Counted from the stretch's first letter, positions 1 through 7,998 are shown. The stretch is 32,749 nucleotides of DNA from Chloroflexota bacterium (GCA_030550675.1 JAUQOW010000022.1:1-32749), one strand, 5' to 3'. Program-made: numbers and translations. Notes: generated by a model not told the origin, from the sequence alone.

Positions 1-2
1 TC

Positions 3-407
3 GCTATCGCCGCCGAACTGGAGCGCGCCGCCGATTATGCTAAAGGGATCGCCAAGAAAGTTGAACGTAGCCTGCAAACGCCAGCAATTATCGAGGCGCC
101 GGTCGAACTCCACCGCCTGGGCACACTTGTGCAAAATATGCTGCGCATGTGCCTGGACGCTTTTGTGCAACTCGATGTAACGCTGGCGCGCTCACTTGGC
201 GAGCGGGATCAGGAAGTCGATGCGCTGGAGGATCGCGTGGTCGCAATGTTGAAAGAGATCGCGCGCCAGGATCCGCGCAAACTCGATTGCGCCCTGCTTC
301 TGATCGATACTGCTCACGTCCTTGAACGTCTTGCCGACCGGACGACCAACATTGCAGAGCGGGTCATTTTCATCGCCACAGCAAAGGCGGAGGAAATCAA
401 CCCATGA
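3..407 (+). CDS. phoU: PhoU-like phosphate signalling regulator (5' truncated)
   Basis: The gene runs in from the left edge; the first in-frame codon is at position 3 and about 134 C-terminal residues are visible. The helical, charged sequence with the segments LGTLVQNMLRMCLDAFV and HVLERLADRTTNIAERVIFI matches the second three-helix half of PhoU, where the conserved ER-ADR-TNIAE stretch contributes to metal binding. PhoU proteins act in the cytoplasm and connect the Pst phosphate transporter with the PhoR/PhoB two-component system. The stop codon overlaps the start of the next gene in an ATGA arrangement, so the two are probably translationally coupled. The pst genes expected upstream lie outside the window. 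Identity is fairly secure from the signature; whether the start is normal cannot be judged. Confidence 0.85.
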   Translation, partial: AIAAELERAADYAKGIAKKVERSLQTPAIIEAPVELHRLGTLVQNMLRMCLDAFVQLDVTLARSLGERDQEVDALEDRVVAMLKEIARQDPRKLDCALLLIDTAHVLERLADRTTNIAERVIFIATAKAEEINP

Positions 408-685
408 CGGACATTGTTCGCGCCCATGTCTTCATCTCAGGTCGCGTGCAGGGGGTCAACTTCCGTGCCAGCGCCCGCGCCTACGCCCGCGAGATCGGCG
501 TCTCTGGCTGGGTGCGAAACCTGGAGGACGGACGGGTCGAAGCCGTCTTTGAGGGTCCGCGTCCGGCGGTGCAGCGGATGGTCAGCTGGTGTTACAGCGG
601 TCCGGCGCATGCCCGCGTTGATTCGGTCGATGTTCAGTGGGAAAAGCCAACCGGCGAAGAACGCGGTTTTTCGATCATCTGGTAA
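404..685 (+). CDS. acyP: Acylphosphatase
   Basis: The 93-residue protein has the full acylphosphatase fold length. It carries the phosphate-binding loop GRVQGVNFR, with the catalytic Arg at about residue 21, and GWVRNLEDG, with the catalytic Asn at about residue 39. The family hydrolyses carboxyl-phosphate bonds such as acetyl phosphate or 1,3-bisphosphoglycerate. The ATG overlaps the phoU-like stop codon (ATGA), so it is probably co-expressed with that gene. A link to phosphate or acetyl-phosphate signalling is tempting but only inferred from position. No transcription terminator with a U-run follows; the next 340 bases hold a palindromic repeat. Confidence 0.93.
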   Translation: MTDIVRAHVFISGRVQGVNFRASARAYAREIGVSGWVRNLEDGRVEAVFEGPRPAVQRMVSWCYSGPAHARVDSVDVQWEKPTGEERGFSIIW

Positions 686-717
686 GCGGTCATCTCTACA
701 GCATTTCTCGCTACGTA

Positions 718-795
718 TTGACGCGAAGACGCAAAGGCGCAAAGCCTTGCGATCAAGTATGATGCGCTCTTTGCGTCTTTGCGCCCTCGCGTCAA
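718..795. repeat. Palindromic dispersed repeat, family C copy 1
   Basis: A 78-base near-perfect inverted repeat. The left arm starts TTGACGCGAAGACGCAAAG and the right arm ends CTTTGCGCCCTCGCGTCAA, with about 20 bases between the arms. The same words recur at 26254-26320. It lies in the gap between acyP and the OB-fold gene; the transcript would fold into a long hairpin, but no U-run follows, so it is not a typical intrinsic terminator. Confidence 0.8.
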
Positions 796-978
796 CCTTT
801 CGGAGATATCCTGCACAAGACGCCAAACGGTCCCGGACAGAACCACGCTGGCGCTGTCATTGGATGTCAATCACAGAATCGCCGGTCTCATATTTCCTCT
901 ATCCTGCCATACAACCACACATAATGCGCCGCTAAAGGGGACTGTCGGGCGCTTTTCTGGCTAGCGCTTCGCTGCTAT

Positions 979-996
979 CGTATCCCCGACGATACG
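979..996. promoter_or_regulatory. Small dyad upstream of the OB-fold gene
   Basis: CGTATC and GATACG form a perfect 6-base inverted repeat separated by 6 bases, about 30 bases before the start codon at 1027. It could be an operator or a leader hairpin. Nothing else recognisable was seen between the family C repeat and the start codon. Confidence 0.3.
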
Positions 997-1026
997 CACA
1001 CTGTCAGACCCGAAGGGAAGCCTGCA

Positions 1027-1869
1027 ATGAGCGACACATCTTCCGCCGACGTCAGCGTGTACCGCGCCGCAGCGGTCGGCATTCTCGACTTTCCGCCTGC
1101 GAGTCGCCAGAGTCCCTCCCGCCGCCCTCAGTTGCGGATGTCAGGACCGTTCGGCGGCGATTTTCGCCTGCCAATCCGGGTCACGCGCGAGATTCCCGGA
1201 CGTGAGTTGCTCGATCCCGCGCACCACGGCGAGCGATTGCTGGTCGAGGGTCAGTTGGAGTGGACGGTATCTCCTGATCAGGCGCCGTCCACGCCGACGC
1301 TCATTGCCAGTGTTGTGCGCCCCGTTACTCCCGAAGACGAAGATGGCTGCGACATTCACATGTGTGGAGAGATCACCGGACCCGCACGCATTGGACGGCA
1401 CCCGCTCCGCTCCGGCGTGGCGCTGGCGCAGGTGACGGTGCGGGTCCAGATACCGCGCACCCGCCCAGGGAGTCGCGCTATCCTCACCGAGACAGTGCGC
1501 ATTCCGGCGGTTATTCCGCTCAACCATCCCGGAACGCCTGCGCTCCTGCGCCCCGGCAATCGCGTCGTGATCGAGGGCTTGCTGGAACAGGCCTCATTGC
1601 CGCGCAGCGGACCAGAAGTTGAGCAGGAGCTCGCACGCCTGGAAGAGACAGCGAAACAGCGCGCAGCGCGAGCCATGACATCAGAAGAGGCGCGCGCCGC
1701 CGAGCGCGACCACGCCCGGCAGCGCTGGGAAGCGACCCATACTGTTGTCCATCGAGTCGTTGCGGGATATGTCGAGTTACTAAATGGCGCACCCGCGACC
1801 ATCCGCGAGGCGCGCGAACTGCGCCGCGCCGCGATGCAACGTCGTGCGCAACGGCAGCAGGCATCATAA
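1027..1869 (+). CDS. Predicted tandem OB-fold protein (SSB-like), function unknown
   Basis: A 280-residue protein with a clean start behind GAAGGGAAG. I do not recognise a named family with certainty. Two segments look like the last strands of OB folds: GERLLVEGQLEW (about residues 68-79) and GNRVVIEGLLEQ (about 177-188), each after a basic, beta-rich stretch. That arrangement resembles single-stranded-DNA-binding proteins with two OB domains. The last 80 residues are a charged, Ala/Arg/Glu-rich helix, probably a coiled coil, ending in a basic tail; there is no acidic SSB tip. No membrane or secretion signal is visible. It stands alone between long non-coding stretches. A nucleic-acid-binding role is an inference from fold-like motifs only. 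Confidence 0.6.
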   Translation: MSDTSSADVSVYRAAAVGILDFPPASRQSPSRRPQLRMSGPFGGDFRLPIRVTREIPGRELLDPAHHGERLLVEGQLEWTVSPDQAPSTPTLIASVVRPVTPEDEDGCDIHMCGEITGPARIGRHPLRSGVALAQVTVRVQIPRTRPGSRAILTETVRIPAVIPLNHPGTPALLRPGNRVVIEGLLEQASLPRSGPEVEQELARLEETAKQRAARAMTSEEARAAERDHARQRWEATHTVVHRVVAGYVELLNGAPATIREARELRRAAMQRRAQRQQAS

Positions 1870-2395
1870 ACGGTGGTAACCGGCGGTCGGTCATCCGGGC
1901 CGCCGAGACCAGGCCAGCCCACCAACTCCCCTCTTCCACCGGCGAGGACGTCGGCTGGCTTCGTATCACCGGCCCGGCGGGGCCGGCGGCGGGTTTCCCG
2001 CTGCACTGCACCCTGACAACGCCCATACCACATGTTGCTTTCCAATGAATATTTGTGCGTATTCGCGCATATATCCTGGAAAGAACGATCTTCGGCGCTG
2101 TATGCGCCAGCCCCTTCGTTCCGTTGTCAACCGCCGGTCCGTGCAGTTATGACGTATCGTACGTCACCCAACTTCTGCTGCGCCATCCGGCGCTTTTGAC
2201 GCCCACAGCAGGAAAACGCTCGCTTCGCTTTCCGTGTGACGTCGCGCTACAACCGCCACCTGGCAGTGCGACGCCGCACATATCGTTTGTATCCATTCCC
2301 GCGCAGGGACACACCAGCTTTCTGGACGTGTCCCGCGCGGGACGTCACGGAACGTTGGCGTGCTCTGCGCTCCTGAATCGCACCAGGAGACAGCA
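1870..2395. other. Intergenic region with structured leader
   Basis: 526 bases without a credible gene. Short frames here lack family signatures. Two inverted repeats are present: TGACGTA-TCG-TACGTCA at 2150-2166, and a long hairpin at 2300-2339 whose arms CGCGC-A-GGGACAC and GTGTCCC-GCGCG differ by one bulged A. Both lie upstream of the gene at 2396, so they may regulate it. Confidence 0.5.
2150..2166. promoter_or_regulatory. Perfect 7-base dyad, possible operator
   Basis: TGACGTA TCG TACGTCA is a perfect inverted repeat, about 230 bases upstream of the small His/Cys protein gene. Related ACGTC/GACGT words occur at 2237-2245 and 2340-2347. It could bind a dimeric regulator; no regulator is identifiable. 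Confidence 0.3.
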
Positions 2396-2830
2396 ATGCT
2401 GCACAACGTTCCCGTCCTGCCCACGATGTTCAAGAACCGCTTCATTCTGGGTTACCCGGATAGTCGTATTCAGACGGCGCTGAGGAATCCGGCATACCCG
2501 CCGTTCTTTGAACTGATCTGCCACGGTTCGTTGCCCAATAAAAAAGACGAAACGTTTGCGATGCCATACACGGCAGAAAACGGTTCGCAGCCAAAAACGC
2601 TAACCGCAGAGCAGCTTTTTGAGATTATCGTCACCCATCCCGCATATTCTTTCGGACAACCCGTCCGTCTGATCATGTGCTGTGCGGGGTATGGTCCCAA
2701 TTCGCTGGCGCAGCAGCTCGCAGACCTTCTGGGAGCGCCTGTGCTGGCGGCGAACGATCTTGTGTGCGCCTATACACTTCTACCGCTCAACGATGGTCGC
2801 TGGATACTGTTCGGGCCGCGCATTCGCTGA
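2396..2830 (+). CDS. Small protein with clan-CD-like His/Cys pair, function unknown
   Basis: A 144-residue protein. The ATG at 2396 is preferred over a GTG at 2360 because AGGAGA lies 5 bases before it. Residues 39-46 contain ELICHGS (His43) and residues 91-98 contain RLIMCCAG (Cys95/Cys96), 52-53 residues apart, then a helix QQLADLLGAPVLAAND and a final strand pair ending RWILFGP. The HG-then-C pattern resembles clan CD cysteine peptidases (caspase/C80-like) and domains found at the ends of large polymorphic toxins, where the text HGS...L.SC.TG...ADxLGVPVxAP recurs. Here it is a free-standing short protein without signal peptide or secretion domain. No partner gene is adjacent. Activity is not proven; it may be non-catalytic. 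A strong terminator follows directly. Confidence 0.75.
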   Translation: MLHNVPVLPTMFKNRFILGYPDSRIQTALRNPAYPPFFELICHGSLPNKKDETFAMPYTAENGSQPKTLTAEQLFEIIVTHPAYSFGQPVRLIMCCAGYGPNSLAQQLADLLGAPVLAANDLVCAYTLLPLNDGRWILFGPRIR

Positions 2831-2840
2831 TCACGACTGT

Positions 2841-2880
2841 GGGGGCAGGAGCGCAATCTCGCTCCTGCCCCCGTCTTTAT
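2841..2880 (+). terminator. Intrinsic terminator after the His/Cys protein gene
   Basis: A perfect 13-base-pair GC-rich stem (GGGGGCAGGAGCG / CGCTCCTGCCCCC) with a 6-base loop, followed by GTCTTTAT. It starts ten bases after the stop codon at 2830. Confidence 0.9.
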
Positions 2881-2910
2881 AAGGGCATAACAACCGGGTC
2901 GCGCGTTCGT

Positions 2911-2970
2911 TGGGCTACGGGCTAAAGCCCTCGCTCAGGACCGAAAGCCCCTGCGGGGCTGGCGCGATCT
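2911..2970. repeat. Dispersed repeat, family B copy 1
   Basis: Contains CGGGCTAAAGCCC, TCGCTCAGGAC and the hairpin AGCCCCTGCGGGGCT. The same words in the same order recur near 11.3 kb and 28.7-29.0 kb. It abuts a family A element on its right side. Confidence 0.75.
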
Positions 2971-2972
2971 CA

Positions 2973-3084
2973 TAGGAAGATCACCTGGACAAACACGCCT
3001 GTACCTGTGGAGCGGTCGGCGTTGGCTGAGCCTGTCGAAGCCAACGCCGATCACGAGATTGTCTAACGTTTGGTTGATCTTCCG
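2973..3084. repeat. MITE-like repeat, family A copy 1
   Basis: The ends TAGGAAGATCA (2973-2983) and GTTGATCTTCC (3073-3083) are inverted copies of each other. The interior carries the inverted repeat GTTGGC...GCCAAC around TGAGCCTGTCGAA. The intact version lies at 7999-8120. No coding capacity. Confidence 0.75.
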
Positions 3085-3159
3085 ATCAGTTGGGGCCCTT
3101 GCCTGTAGCGCCCAGGAGTGCCTGCCTGTTTGCTCAATCTTTATTAGTAGTCAGTAAAC

Positions 3160-3420
3160 GAAGGCTGCCAGCGATTGAAATCGCCCCTGAAGGGCCTGCG
3201 GCCGCCCGTCCGCCTGCGCGGACGGGAACGGCGGCGTCCACGCGCGGTGAGCGCGCCGAACCGCGCGCGGTGAGCACGCCGAACCGCGCAGGTGGACGCC
3301 CGGCGGAACGCCCGCCCGGCGCGACGTCGGTCGCCAGCCCAGGCGCAGCGCCACAGAGACGCGCTTGCTTGCCGCCTGACCATGCATGCCTGGACCATCA
3401 CCGGAAAACGTACTTTACAG
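3160..3420. other. GC-rich structured intergenic region
   Basis: Between convergent genes. It folds into several perfect stems: CCCGTCCGC/GCGGACGGG (3205-3213 with 3218-3226) and GGCGTCCAC/GTGGACGCC (3233-3241 with 3292-3300), the latter continued by GCGCGGT/ACCGCGC (3242-3248 with 3283-3289). Inside the second stem the words CGCGCGGTGAGC and CGCCGAACCGCGC appear twice. Frames through it have no credible protein. It may be a structured RNA, a decayed repeat or a boundary between convergent transcripts. Confidence 0.4.
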
Positions 3421-3470
3421 ACTAATTAGCCCACAGCGTTCTGGACCGGAAGGAATATGGCACAAGCCCA

Positions 3471-5936
3471 TCATCGCAAACGACGCAGAGATTGAGCTCG
3501 ATGCCGGGAGCGCGATTGCGCATTGTTTGCAGGCAGGCAAAATGTTGCGCCGATCCGTCCAATGAGCAGAGTCAGCAGTTCGCGCCGCAGCGCGCGCCAC
3601 TCTTCAACTGGCAACCGGGCAGGAGCGGCATGGGCAGGATGATACCGCTCGGCGACAAAATCGCCGACAATGCGATCAACGACGTGCTTCTGACAGGGGA
3701 TGCGCTCCCGGATCAGCGCCGCATACTCATACGGCGTCGCATCAGGCGGCGCTGCGACGCCAGCCCATCCCGCCAGGCGCGTCAGACGCGCATAGGCGGC
3801 GGCAGCGGGTGAAAGACCGCGCACATCCCAGTGCAACCACAGGAACAGAACTCCAACCAGCGCCAGCGTAAGCGCCAGCGCCCCGCCCACAGTTGCAATC
3901 AGACGCAGACGCTCCTCTGCGCGCCGCGCTTCGATTTCGCGTTGTAGCGCGCTATCGTCGCCAATGGCAGGACCGGTGTTGCGTTCGATCAGCTCGCGCA
4001 GCATGGCTTCCGGGTCGCTCAGGGTTCCTCCCAACCCGCCGGTGATCTCCGGTCGCTCCGTCGCATCATCCGGAGGAAACGCCGGTCGCACCGGTACGCT
4101 AGCGTAAGGCGCAGGCGTCGGCTCGAAGCGCTGCCATCCGTAGCCGGGGAAATAGACTTCGGGCCAGCTATGAGCGACATCCTCGCGCACCAGGTACACC
4201 CGTCGATCCGGGTCGAATACGCCGCCGGCGTACCCCTGGACCCAGCGCGCCGGAACGCCCTCGGCGCGCAGGAGCACGACCATTGCTGAGGCGAAATCGT
4301 CGCAGTAGCCGCCTGGGGCATCGAACAGGAACCAGTCGACCCAATCGCGGTCTTCGGGCGGCATCGGGCGCTGATCGTTGTACGGCAGCGTGCGCAGATA
4401 CTCCTGGATCGCCAGCGCCTTGTCGTAAGGCGTGACCGCGCCAGCGTCGCGGACGATGGCGGCTGCCAGTTCGCGCACCTGTGATGGCAGCGTGTCGGGC
4501 AACTGGAGGTACGCCACGCGCACCCATTCCGGGTAGATGGTTCCGCTTTCGCGCAGACTCTGCTCATCGACCGTGGAAAGATATGTGGCGACGGTATAGG
4601 TCTGCGTCGCTTCCAGCGGCGCTTCAGTCACGACCGTGGCGGTTTCGGTAAAGTTGGGCAACAATTCGCCGGATATTGCCAGATATCCATGCTGGATTAA
4701 CACGGGCAAACTGGTGGACGCCAGCGCACCGCCGACCATGACCAGTCCATCGGTGCGCGTTTGCGCAAGCTCAATCGTCGTGGTCACCAGGGTGCGGCCA
4801 CGCAGTTCGGGCTGTTCGAGCCGAACGCCGGGCGCCAGCGGAGTCCGCGCCGCTTCCGCTGTCGCCGTCCCCAGCGCTGCGCGCGCCCGCTCACCGACCA
4901 TGTTCTGCCACATGCGACCGGTGTAGCGATCAAACGCTGCCGCGCGCCAGTAACTGTACTCGGCGGAGCGCACCGTCATCACCAGCGACGTGCCCAATTG
5001 GCGGGGACCGCCAACTCGCGCGTTGCGGGTCAGAAAGGCGCTGGTTGATCCCGGCGGCGCATTGATCGTGCTGAACGCTTCCTGCCACTCCTCGCGCAAT
5101 GCCGTAATCGGCGCACGGATGGTGCGCCAGAGACGCGCCAGATGCTCGTTGTCCGGTTGGTTTGGCAAAAAAGCGGTGACAATCGCCAGGAACACGAAGG
5201 TCAGCAACGAAGCCAGCAGCACGCGCGCTGGCAGGAAGTCGGGGAACTCGACGCGCGCGGATCGCCAGAGGCGCTGACGGCGGTCGATGTGCTGGCAGGC
5301 AAGCAGAAGCAAGGCAGCGATCAGAAAAACGAAGAACAGCCCGGTCGGTTTGGGCCAGGCATAGGTGTAGTTGATCAGGATGACGCCTGCCTGCAATGCG
5401 ACAGCGATCCAGGCGCGTTGATGGCGAAAGATGAGCCATCCCGCCGCGTAACCCATCCCCCAGATGATCAACGCCAGGGTCAGCACAAAGAGCACAATAT
5501 CCTCGCCGCGCCCGCCTGCCTGAAGGGTGCGCAGCCAGATGAGCGCGCGCAGCGCGACTTCTGCGGCGACATCGCCCCACGTCGTCAGACGCTGCGCCTT
5601 TGCTGCGCCGAACTCAGCCGCCGTCTGCGCACGGACAATCGGGCTGATCTGCTGAATGACGAACACAACGCCGAGGAGCGACGCCAGGGGATGCGCCAAC
5701 CACGACGGCATCCAGGCGACTCGCGCAAAAAGGGCGCCAGCGAGGAGCGCCGCCAGACCGATGCCTGTCAGCATCGTCAGACCGTCCGCCCAGTTTGCGA
5801 CTTCGAGACTGCGCGCCATGCTCCAGGTTGTGGCGGCTGCCAGCAGGAACGGAAGCGCCAGCGTCCCCAGTTCAAGTCGGGCAAACCAGGATCGGGATGG
5901 GGTCTCGTCTGGAAGAGCGACAACCGATGGACTCAT
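3471..5936 (-). CDS. TgpA-like membrane transglutaminase
   Basis: An 821-residue protein with the architecture of the TgpA/DUF3488-transglutaminase-DUF4129 family. Roughly six hydrophobic segments fill residues 25-260. An extracytoplasmic region leads into a transglutaminase core with PGGYCDDFASAMVVLLR (catalytic Cys about 545), DVAHSWPEVYFPGYGW (His about 589) and FEPTP, where Glu about 605 takes the place of the more common Asp. A further membrane segment follows near residues 675-700, then a cytoplasmic DUF4129-like tail. Such proteins are anchored in the cell envelope; substrates are mostly unknown and protease-like or amide-linking chemistry is possible. The start codon overlaps the tatD stop in an ATGA arrangement. 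The usual partners (MoxR ATPase, DUF58 protein) are absent here, which is unusual for the family. Confidence 0.92.
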   Translation of the reverse strand: MSPSVVALPDETPSRSWFARLELGTLALPFLLAAATTWSMARSLEVANWADGLTMLTGIGLAALLAGALFARVAWMPSWLAHPLASLLGVVFVIQQISPIVRAQTAAEFGAAKAQRLTTWGDVAAEVALRALIWLRTLQAGGRGEDIVLFVLTLALIIWGMGYAAGWLIFRHQRAWIAVALQAGVILINYTYAWPKPTGLFFVFLIAALLLLACQHIDRRQRLWRSARVEFPDFLPARVLLASLLTFVFLAIVTAFLPNQPDNEHLARLWRTIRAPITALREEWQEAFSTINAPPGSTSAFLTRNARVGGPRQLGTSLVMTVRSAEYSYWRAAAFDRYTGRMWQNMVGERARAALGTATAEAARTPLAPGVRLEQPELRGRTLVTTTIELAQTRTDGLVMVGGALASTSLPVLIQHGYLAISGELLPNFTETATVVTEAPLEATQTYTVATYLSTVDEQSLRESGTIYPEWVRVAYLQLPDTLPSQVRELAAAIVRDAGAVTPYDKALAIQEYLRTLPYNDQRPMPPEDRDWVDWFLFDAPGGYCDDFASAMVVLLRAEGVPARWVQGYAGGVFDPDRRVYLVREDVAHSWPEVYFPGYGWQRFEPTPAPYASVPVRPAFPPDDATERPEITGGLGGTLSDPEAMLRELIERNTGPAIGDDSALQREIEARRAEERLRLIATVGGALALTLALVGVLFLWLHWDVRGLSPAAAAYARLTRLAGWAGVAAPPDATPYEYAALIRERIPCQKHVVDRIVGDFVAERYHPAHAAPARLPVEEWRALRRELLTLLIGRIGATFCLPANNAQSRSRHRAQSLRRLR

Positions 5937-6706
5937 AGTCCAAAGACTTCCTTCGCGTTGCGCCGCGTCGCCTGAGCCAGATCATCGAGCGGCATGCCGC
6001 GCAGATCCGCGATCCGTTCTGCAATCAGGCGCACATACGCGGGTTCATTCCGTTTTCCACGCAAGGGATGGGGCGCCAGATAAGGACTATCGGTTTCGGT
6101 CAGAATGCGGTCGAGCGGAGCGCGCCGCGCAACGTCGTGCAGAACGATGGCTTTCGGGAAGGTGACGGGACCGCTGAACGAAAGGTGGAACCCGATGTCC
6201 AGACACGCGCGCGCATACTCCCAGTCGCCGGAGAACGAGTGCATAACGCCGGAAAGGCCGCGCGCCGCGTCGCGCAGCACGCGGATGGTATCATCGTGCG
6301 CATCGCGGCTATGAATAACGACGGGAAGGCGCAGATCGCGCGCCAGGTCGAGTTGCGCGCGGAAACATGCTTCCTGTGCAGCGGCAGGCGCCGCATTCCA
6401 GTAGTAGTCGAGACCAATTTCGCCAATGGCGATCACCTTTGGCTGCTGCGCCAGGGTGCGCACCTGGTCAAGCCAGTCGTCCGGAAGGTCGGCGACGTGG
6501 TTGGGTTGCACGCCAACTACTGCGTAGATCGGTTCATGCTGTGACGCCAGTGCAACTGCCGCACACGACGTTGCCAGGTCGTAGCCGATTTCGATGATCC
6601 GCACCACCCCAGCAGCGACGGCGCGCTCGATCACAGCGCTGCGATCTGCATCGAACTGCGCAGATCCCAGGTGAGCGTGAGTATCGATCAGATGCAATGT
6701 ATTCAC
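5933..6706 (-). CDS. tatD: TatD-family metal-dependent DNase
   Basis: A 257-residue protein when started at the GTG at 6706. A longer frame reaching 6775 would overlap the divergent gene and adds a non-conserved leader. Metal ligands of the amidohydrolase-like TIM barrel are all visible: DTHAHLG at the N-terminus, GEIGLDYYW, VIHSRDA, MHSFSGD and TETDSPYLAP. TatD enzymes are 3'-5' exonucleases acting in DNA repair and nucleic acid turnover. It forms an overlapping pair with the transglutaminase gene downstream. A TACAAT box ends 7 bases before the GTG and no ribosome-binding site is possible upstream of the predicted transcript start, so the gene is probably leaderless. Family assignment is secure; the start is inferred from promoter and length. 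Confidence 0.93.
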   Translation of the reverse strand: MNTLHLIDTHAHLGSAQFDADRSAVIERAVAAGVVRIIEIGYDLATSCAAVALASQHEPIYAVVGVQPNHVADLPDDWLDQVRTLAQQPKVIAIGEIGLDYYWNAAPAAAQEACFRAQLDLARDLRLPVVIHSRDAHDDTIRVLRDAARGLSGVMHSFSGDWEYARACLDIGFHLSFSGPVTFPKAIVLHDVARRAPLDRILTETDSPYLAPHPLRGKRNEPAYVRLIAERIADLRGMPLDDLAQATRRNAKEVFGL

Positions 6707-6712
6707 GCTCTG

Positions 6713-6768
6713 TATTGTACCATGCGCCTGATGCCATGACTGCCAGAGCGCAGAGACGTGGTACAATA
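6713..6768. promoter_or_regulatory. Symmetric divergent promoters of tatD and the hybrid kinase gene
   Basis: TATTGTACCA (6713-6722) and TGGTACAATA (6759-6768) are perfect inverted copies. Each contains a TACAAT -10 box, at 6714-6719 for the minus strand and 6762-6767 for the plus strand. The -10 boxes end 7 and 6 bases before the respective start codons, so transcription should begin at or next to them. The expected -35 positions of both promoters overlap around 6737-6744, which would make the two mutually exclusive or jointly controlled. Confidence 0.7.
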
Positions 6769-6773
6769 GCGCC

Positions 6774-7997
6774 ATGCAGGATCAGACCCGTATTATGGTC
6801 GTCGAGGACGATCCGACCATCGCCAGCCTTATTGAATTCGTCCTTCGAGGCGCCGGCTATCAGACGCTTCTGGCGACAACAGCCGGTGAGGCGCTTACCC
6901 TTGTCGAAACCAGTTGCATCGATCTTGTCATTCTGGACTGGATGCTGCCAGACATTCCAGGCGTGCAGATTTGCACCGATCTGAAGAAGCGTTCTGGTCG
7001 GGGATTTCTGCCTGTTCTGATGCTGACCGCGAAGGGTGAAGTTTCAGACCGGATTACGGCGCTGGACTCCGGCGCCGATGATTATCTGACCAAGCCTTTT
7101 TACATTGAGGAGCTGCTGGCGCGGGTGCGGGCGCTGCTCCGTATTCGCGCCGCCGAAAGCGAGCGTGATGCGGCGATGGCGGCGCTCGCGGCGCAGAATG
7201 ACGCCCTGCGCGCTGCAAACGAACAATTGCGCGCTATGCAGGCGCAACTGGTGCAGAGCTCAAAACTCGCCGCACTCGGCGAACTGGTCGCCGGTGTAGC
7301 GCACGAGTTGAACAATCCCCTCGCCATCATTCTTGGCAATGCCGAACTCCTGTCACCGCAACGCGACCCTGATGACCAGCGATCAGTCGAACAGATTATC
7401 GAAAGCGCCAAGCGCGCCCGTCGCGTGGTTCAGAGTCTGGCGACGTTCGCCCGTCGCGGACCCATGACCAAGGAATGGACGGCGCCGACCGATCTGGTTG
7501 ATCGCGTGCTCGATCTCAAACGGGCGGCGCTGCGCTCGGCAGGCGTCGCGCTTGAGGTCATCTATCAACCGGATTTACCGATGCTGTGGATTGACGTTCC
7601 GCAAATGCAGCAGGTGCTGCTCAATCTGCTGCTCAACGCCGAACAGGCGCTGTCGGGCTTCCCTGCGCCGCGGGTGCGGTTGAGCGTCTCACGCGGTCAC
7701 GCCGGGCCGCCGCCGCTGCTGCCAGCGCAGGCAGTCGAGGAAGATGGCATATTCGTGCGGTTCGATGTGGCGGATAATGGTCCCGGCATACCGGCGCACA
7801 TCATCGAGCGACTGTTCCAGCCCTTCGTCACTACCCGTCCTCCCGGTCAGGGATCAGGATTGGGGCTGGCCATCGCTTACGGCATCGTCACGCAACACGG
7901 CGGTCAGGTCCTGGTATCCAGCCAGCCGGATCGGGGAACGACGGTACGGGTCGCGTTGCCGATCGAACCGCCAGAAGGCATGACCTGGCAGGAGTGA
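6774..7997 (+). CDS. Hybrid response regulator-histidine kinase
   Basis: A 407-residue soluble protein in inverted order. A receiver domain comes first (acidic pocket EDD at 11-13, phospho-acceptor Asp55 in LVILDWMLPD, Lys107 in LTKPF). A coiled-coil linker follows at about 125-165. The HisKA helix has VAHELNNPLA with the phospho-His at about 177. The ATPase domain has the N box NLLLNAEQAL, the G1 box DNGPGIP, and the G2 box GSGLGLAIAYGIV. There is no membrane segment or sensor domain, so the signal must come by phosphorylation of the N-terminal receiver. Such proteins act as intermediate kinases in phosphorelays. No partner regulator lies nearby. The gene appears leaderless, because the TACAAT box ends 6 bases before ATG. 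A family A repeat begins two bases after the stop codon. Confidence 0.92.
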   Translation: MQDQTRIMVVEDDPTIASLIEFVLRGAGYQTLLATTAGEALTLVETSCIDLVILDWMLPDIPGVQICTDLKKRSGRGFLPVLMLTAKGEVSDRITALDSGADDYLTKPFYIEELLARVRALLRIRAAESERDAAMAALAAQNDALRAANEQLRAMQAQLVQSSKLAALGELVAGVAHELNNPLAIILGNAELLSPQRDPDDQRSVEQIIESAKRARRVVQSLATFARRGPMTKEWTAPTDLVDRVLDLKRAALRSAGVALEVIYQPDLPMLWIDVPQMQQVLLNLLLNAEQALSGFPAPRVRLSVSRGHAGPPPLLPAQAVEEDGIFVRFDVADNGPGIPAHIIERLFQPFVTTRPPGQGSGLGLAIAYGIVTQHGGQVLVSSQPDRGTTVRVALPIEPPEGMTWQE

Positions 7998-7998
7998 A

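Noticed and set aside
437-826. 129-residue minus-strand frame
   Set aside because: Antisense to acylphosphatase and across the family C palindrome; no motif.
3090-3425. 111-residue frame in the GC-rich intergenic region
   Set aside because: Composed of hairpin-forming repeat DNA and Pro/Ala/Arg runs; no start signal or motif.
5142-5975. 277-residue plus-strand frame opposite the transglutaminase gene
   Set aside because: Low-complexity Arg/Gln-rich shadow of a well-supported membrane protein gene.
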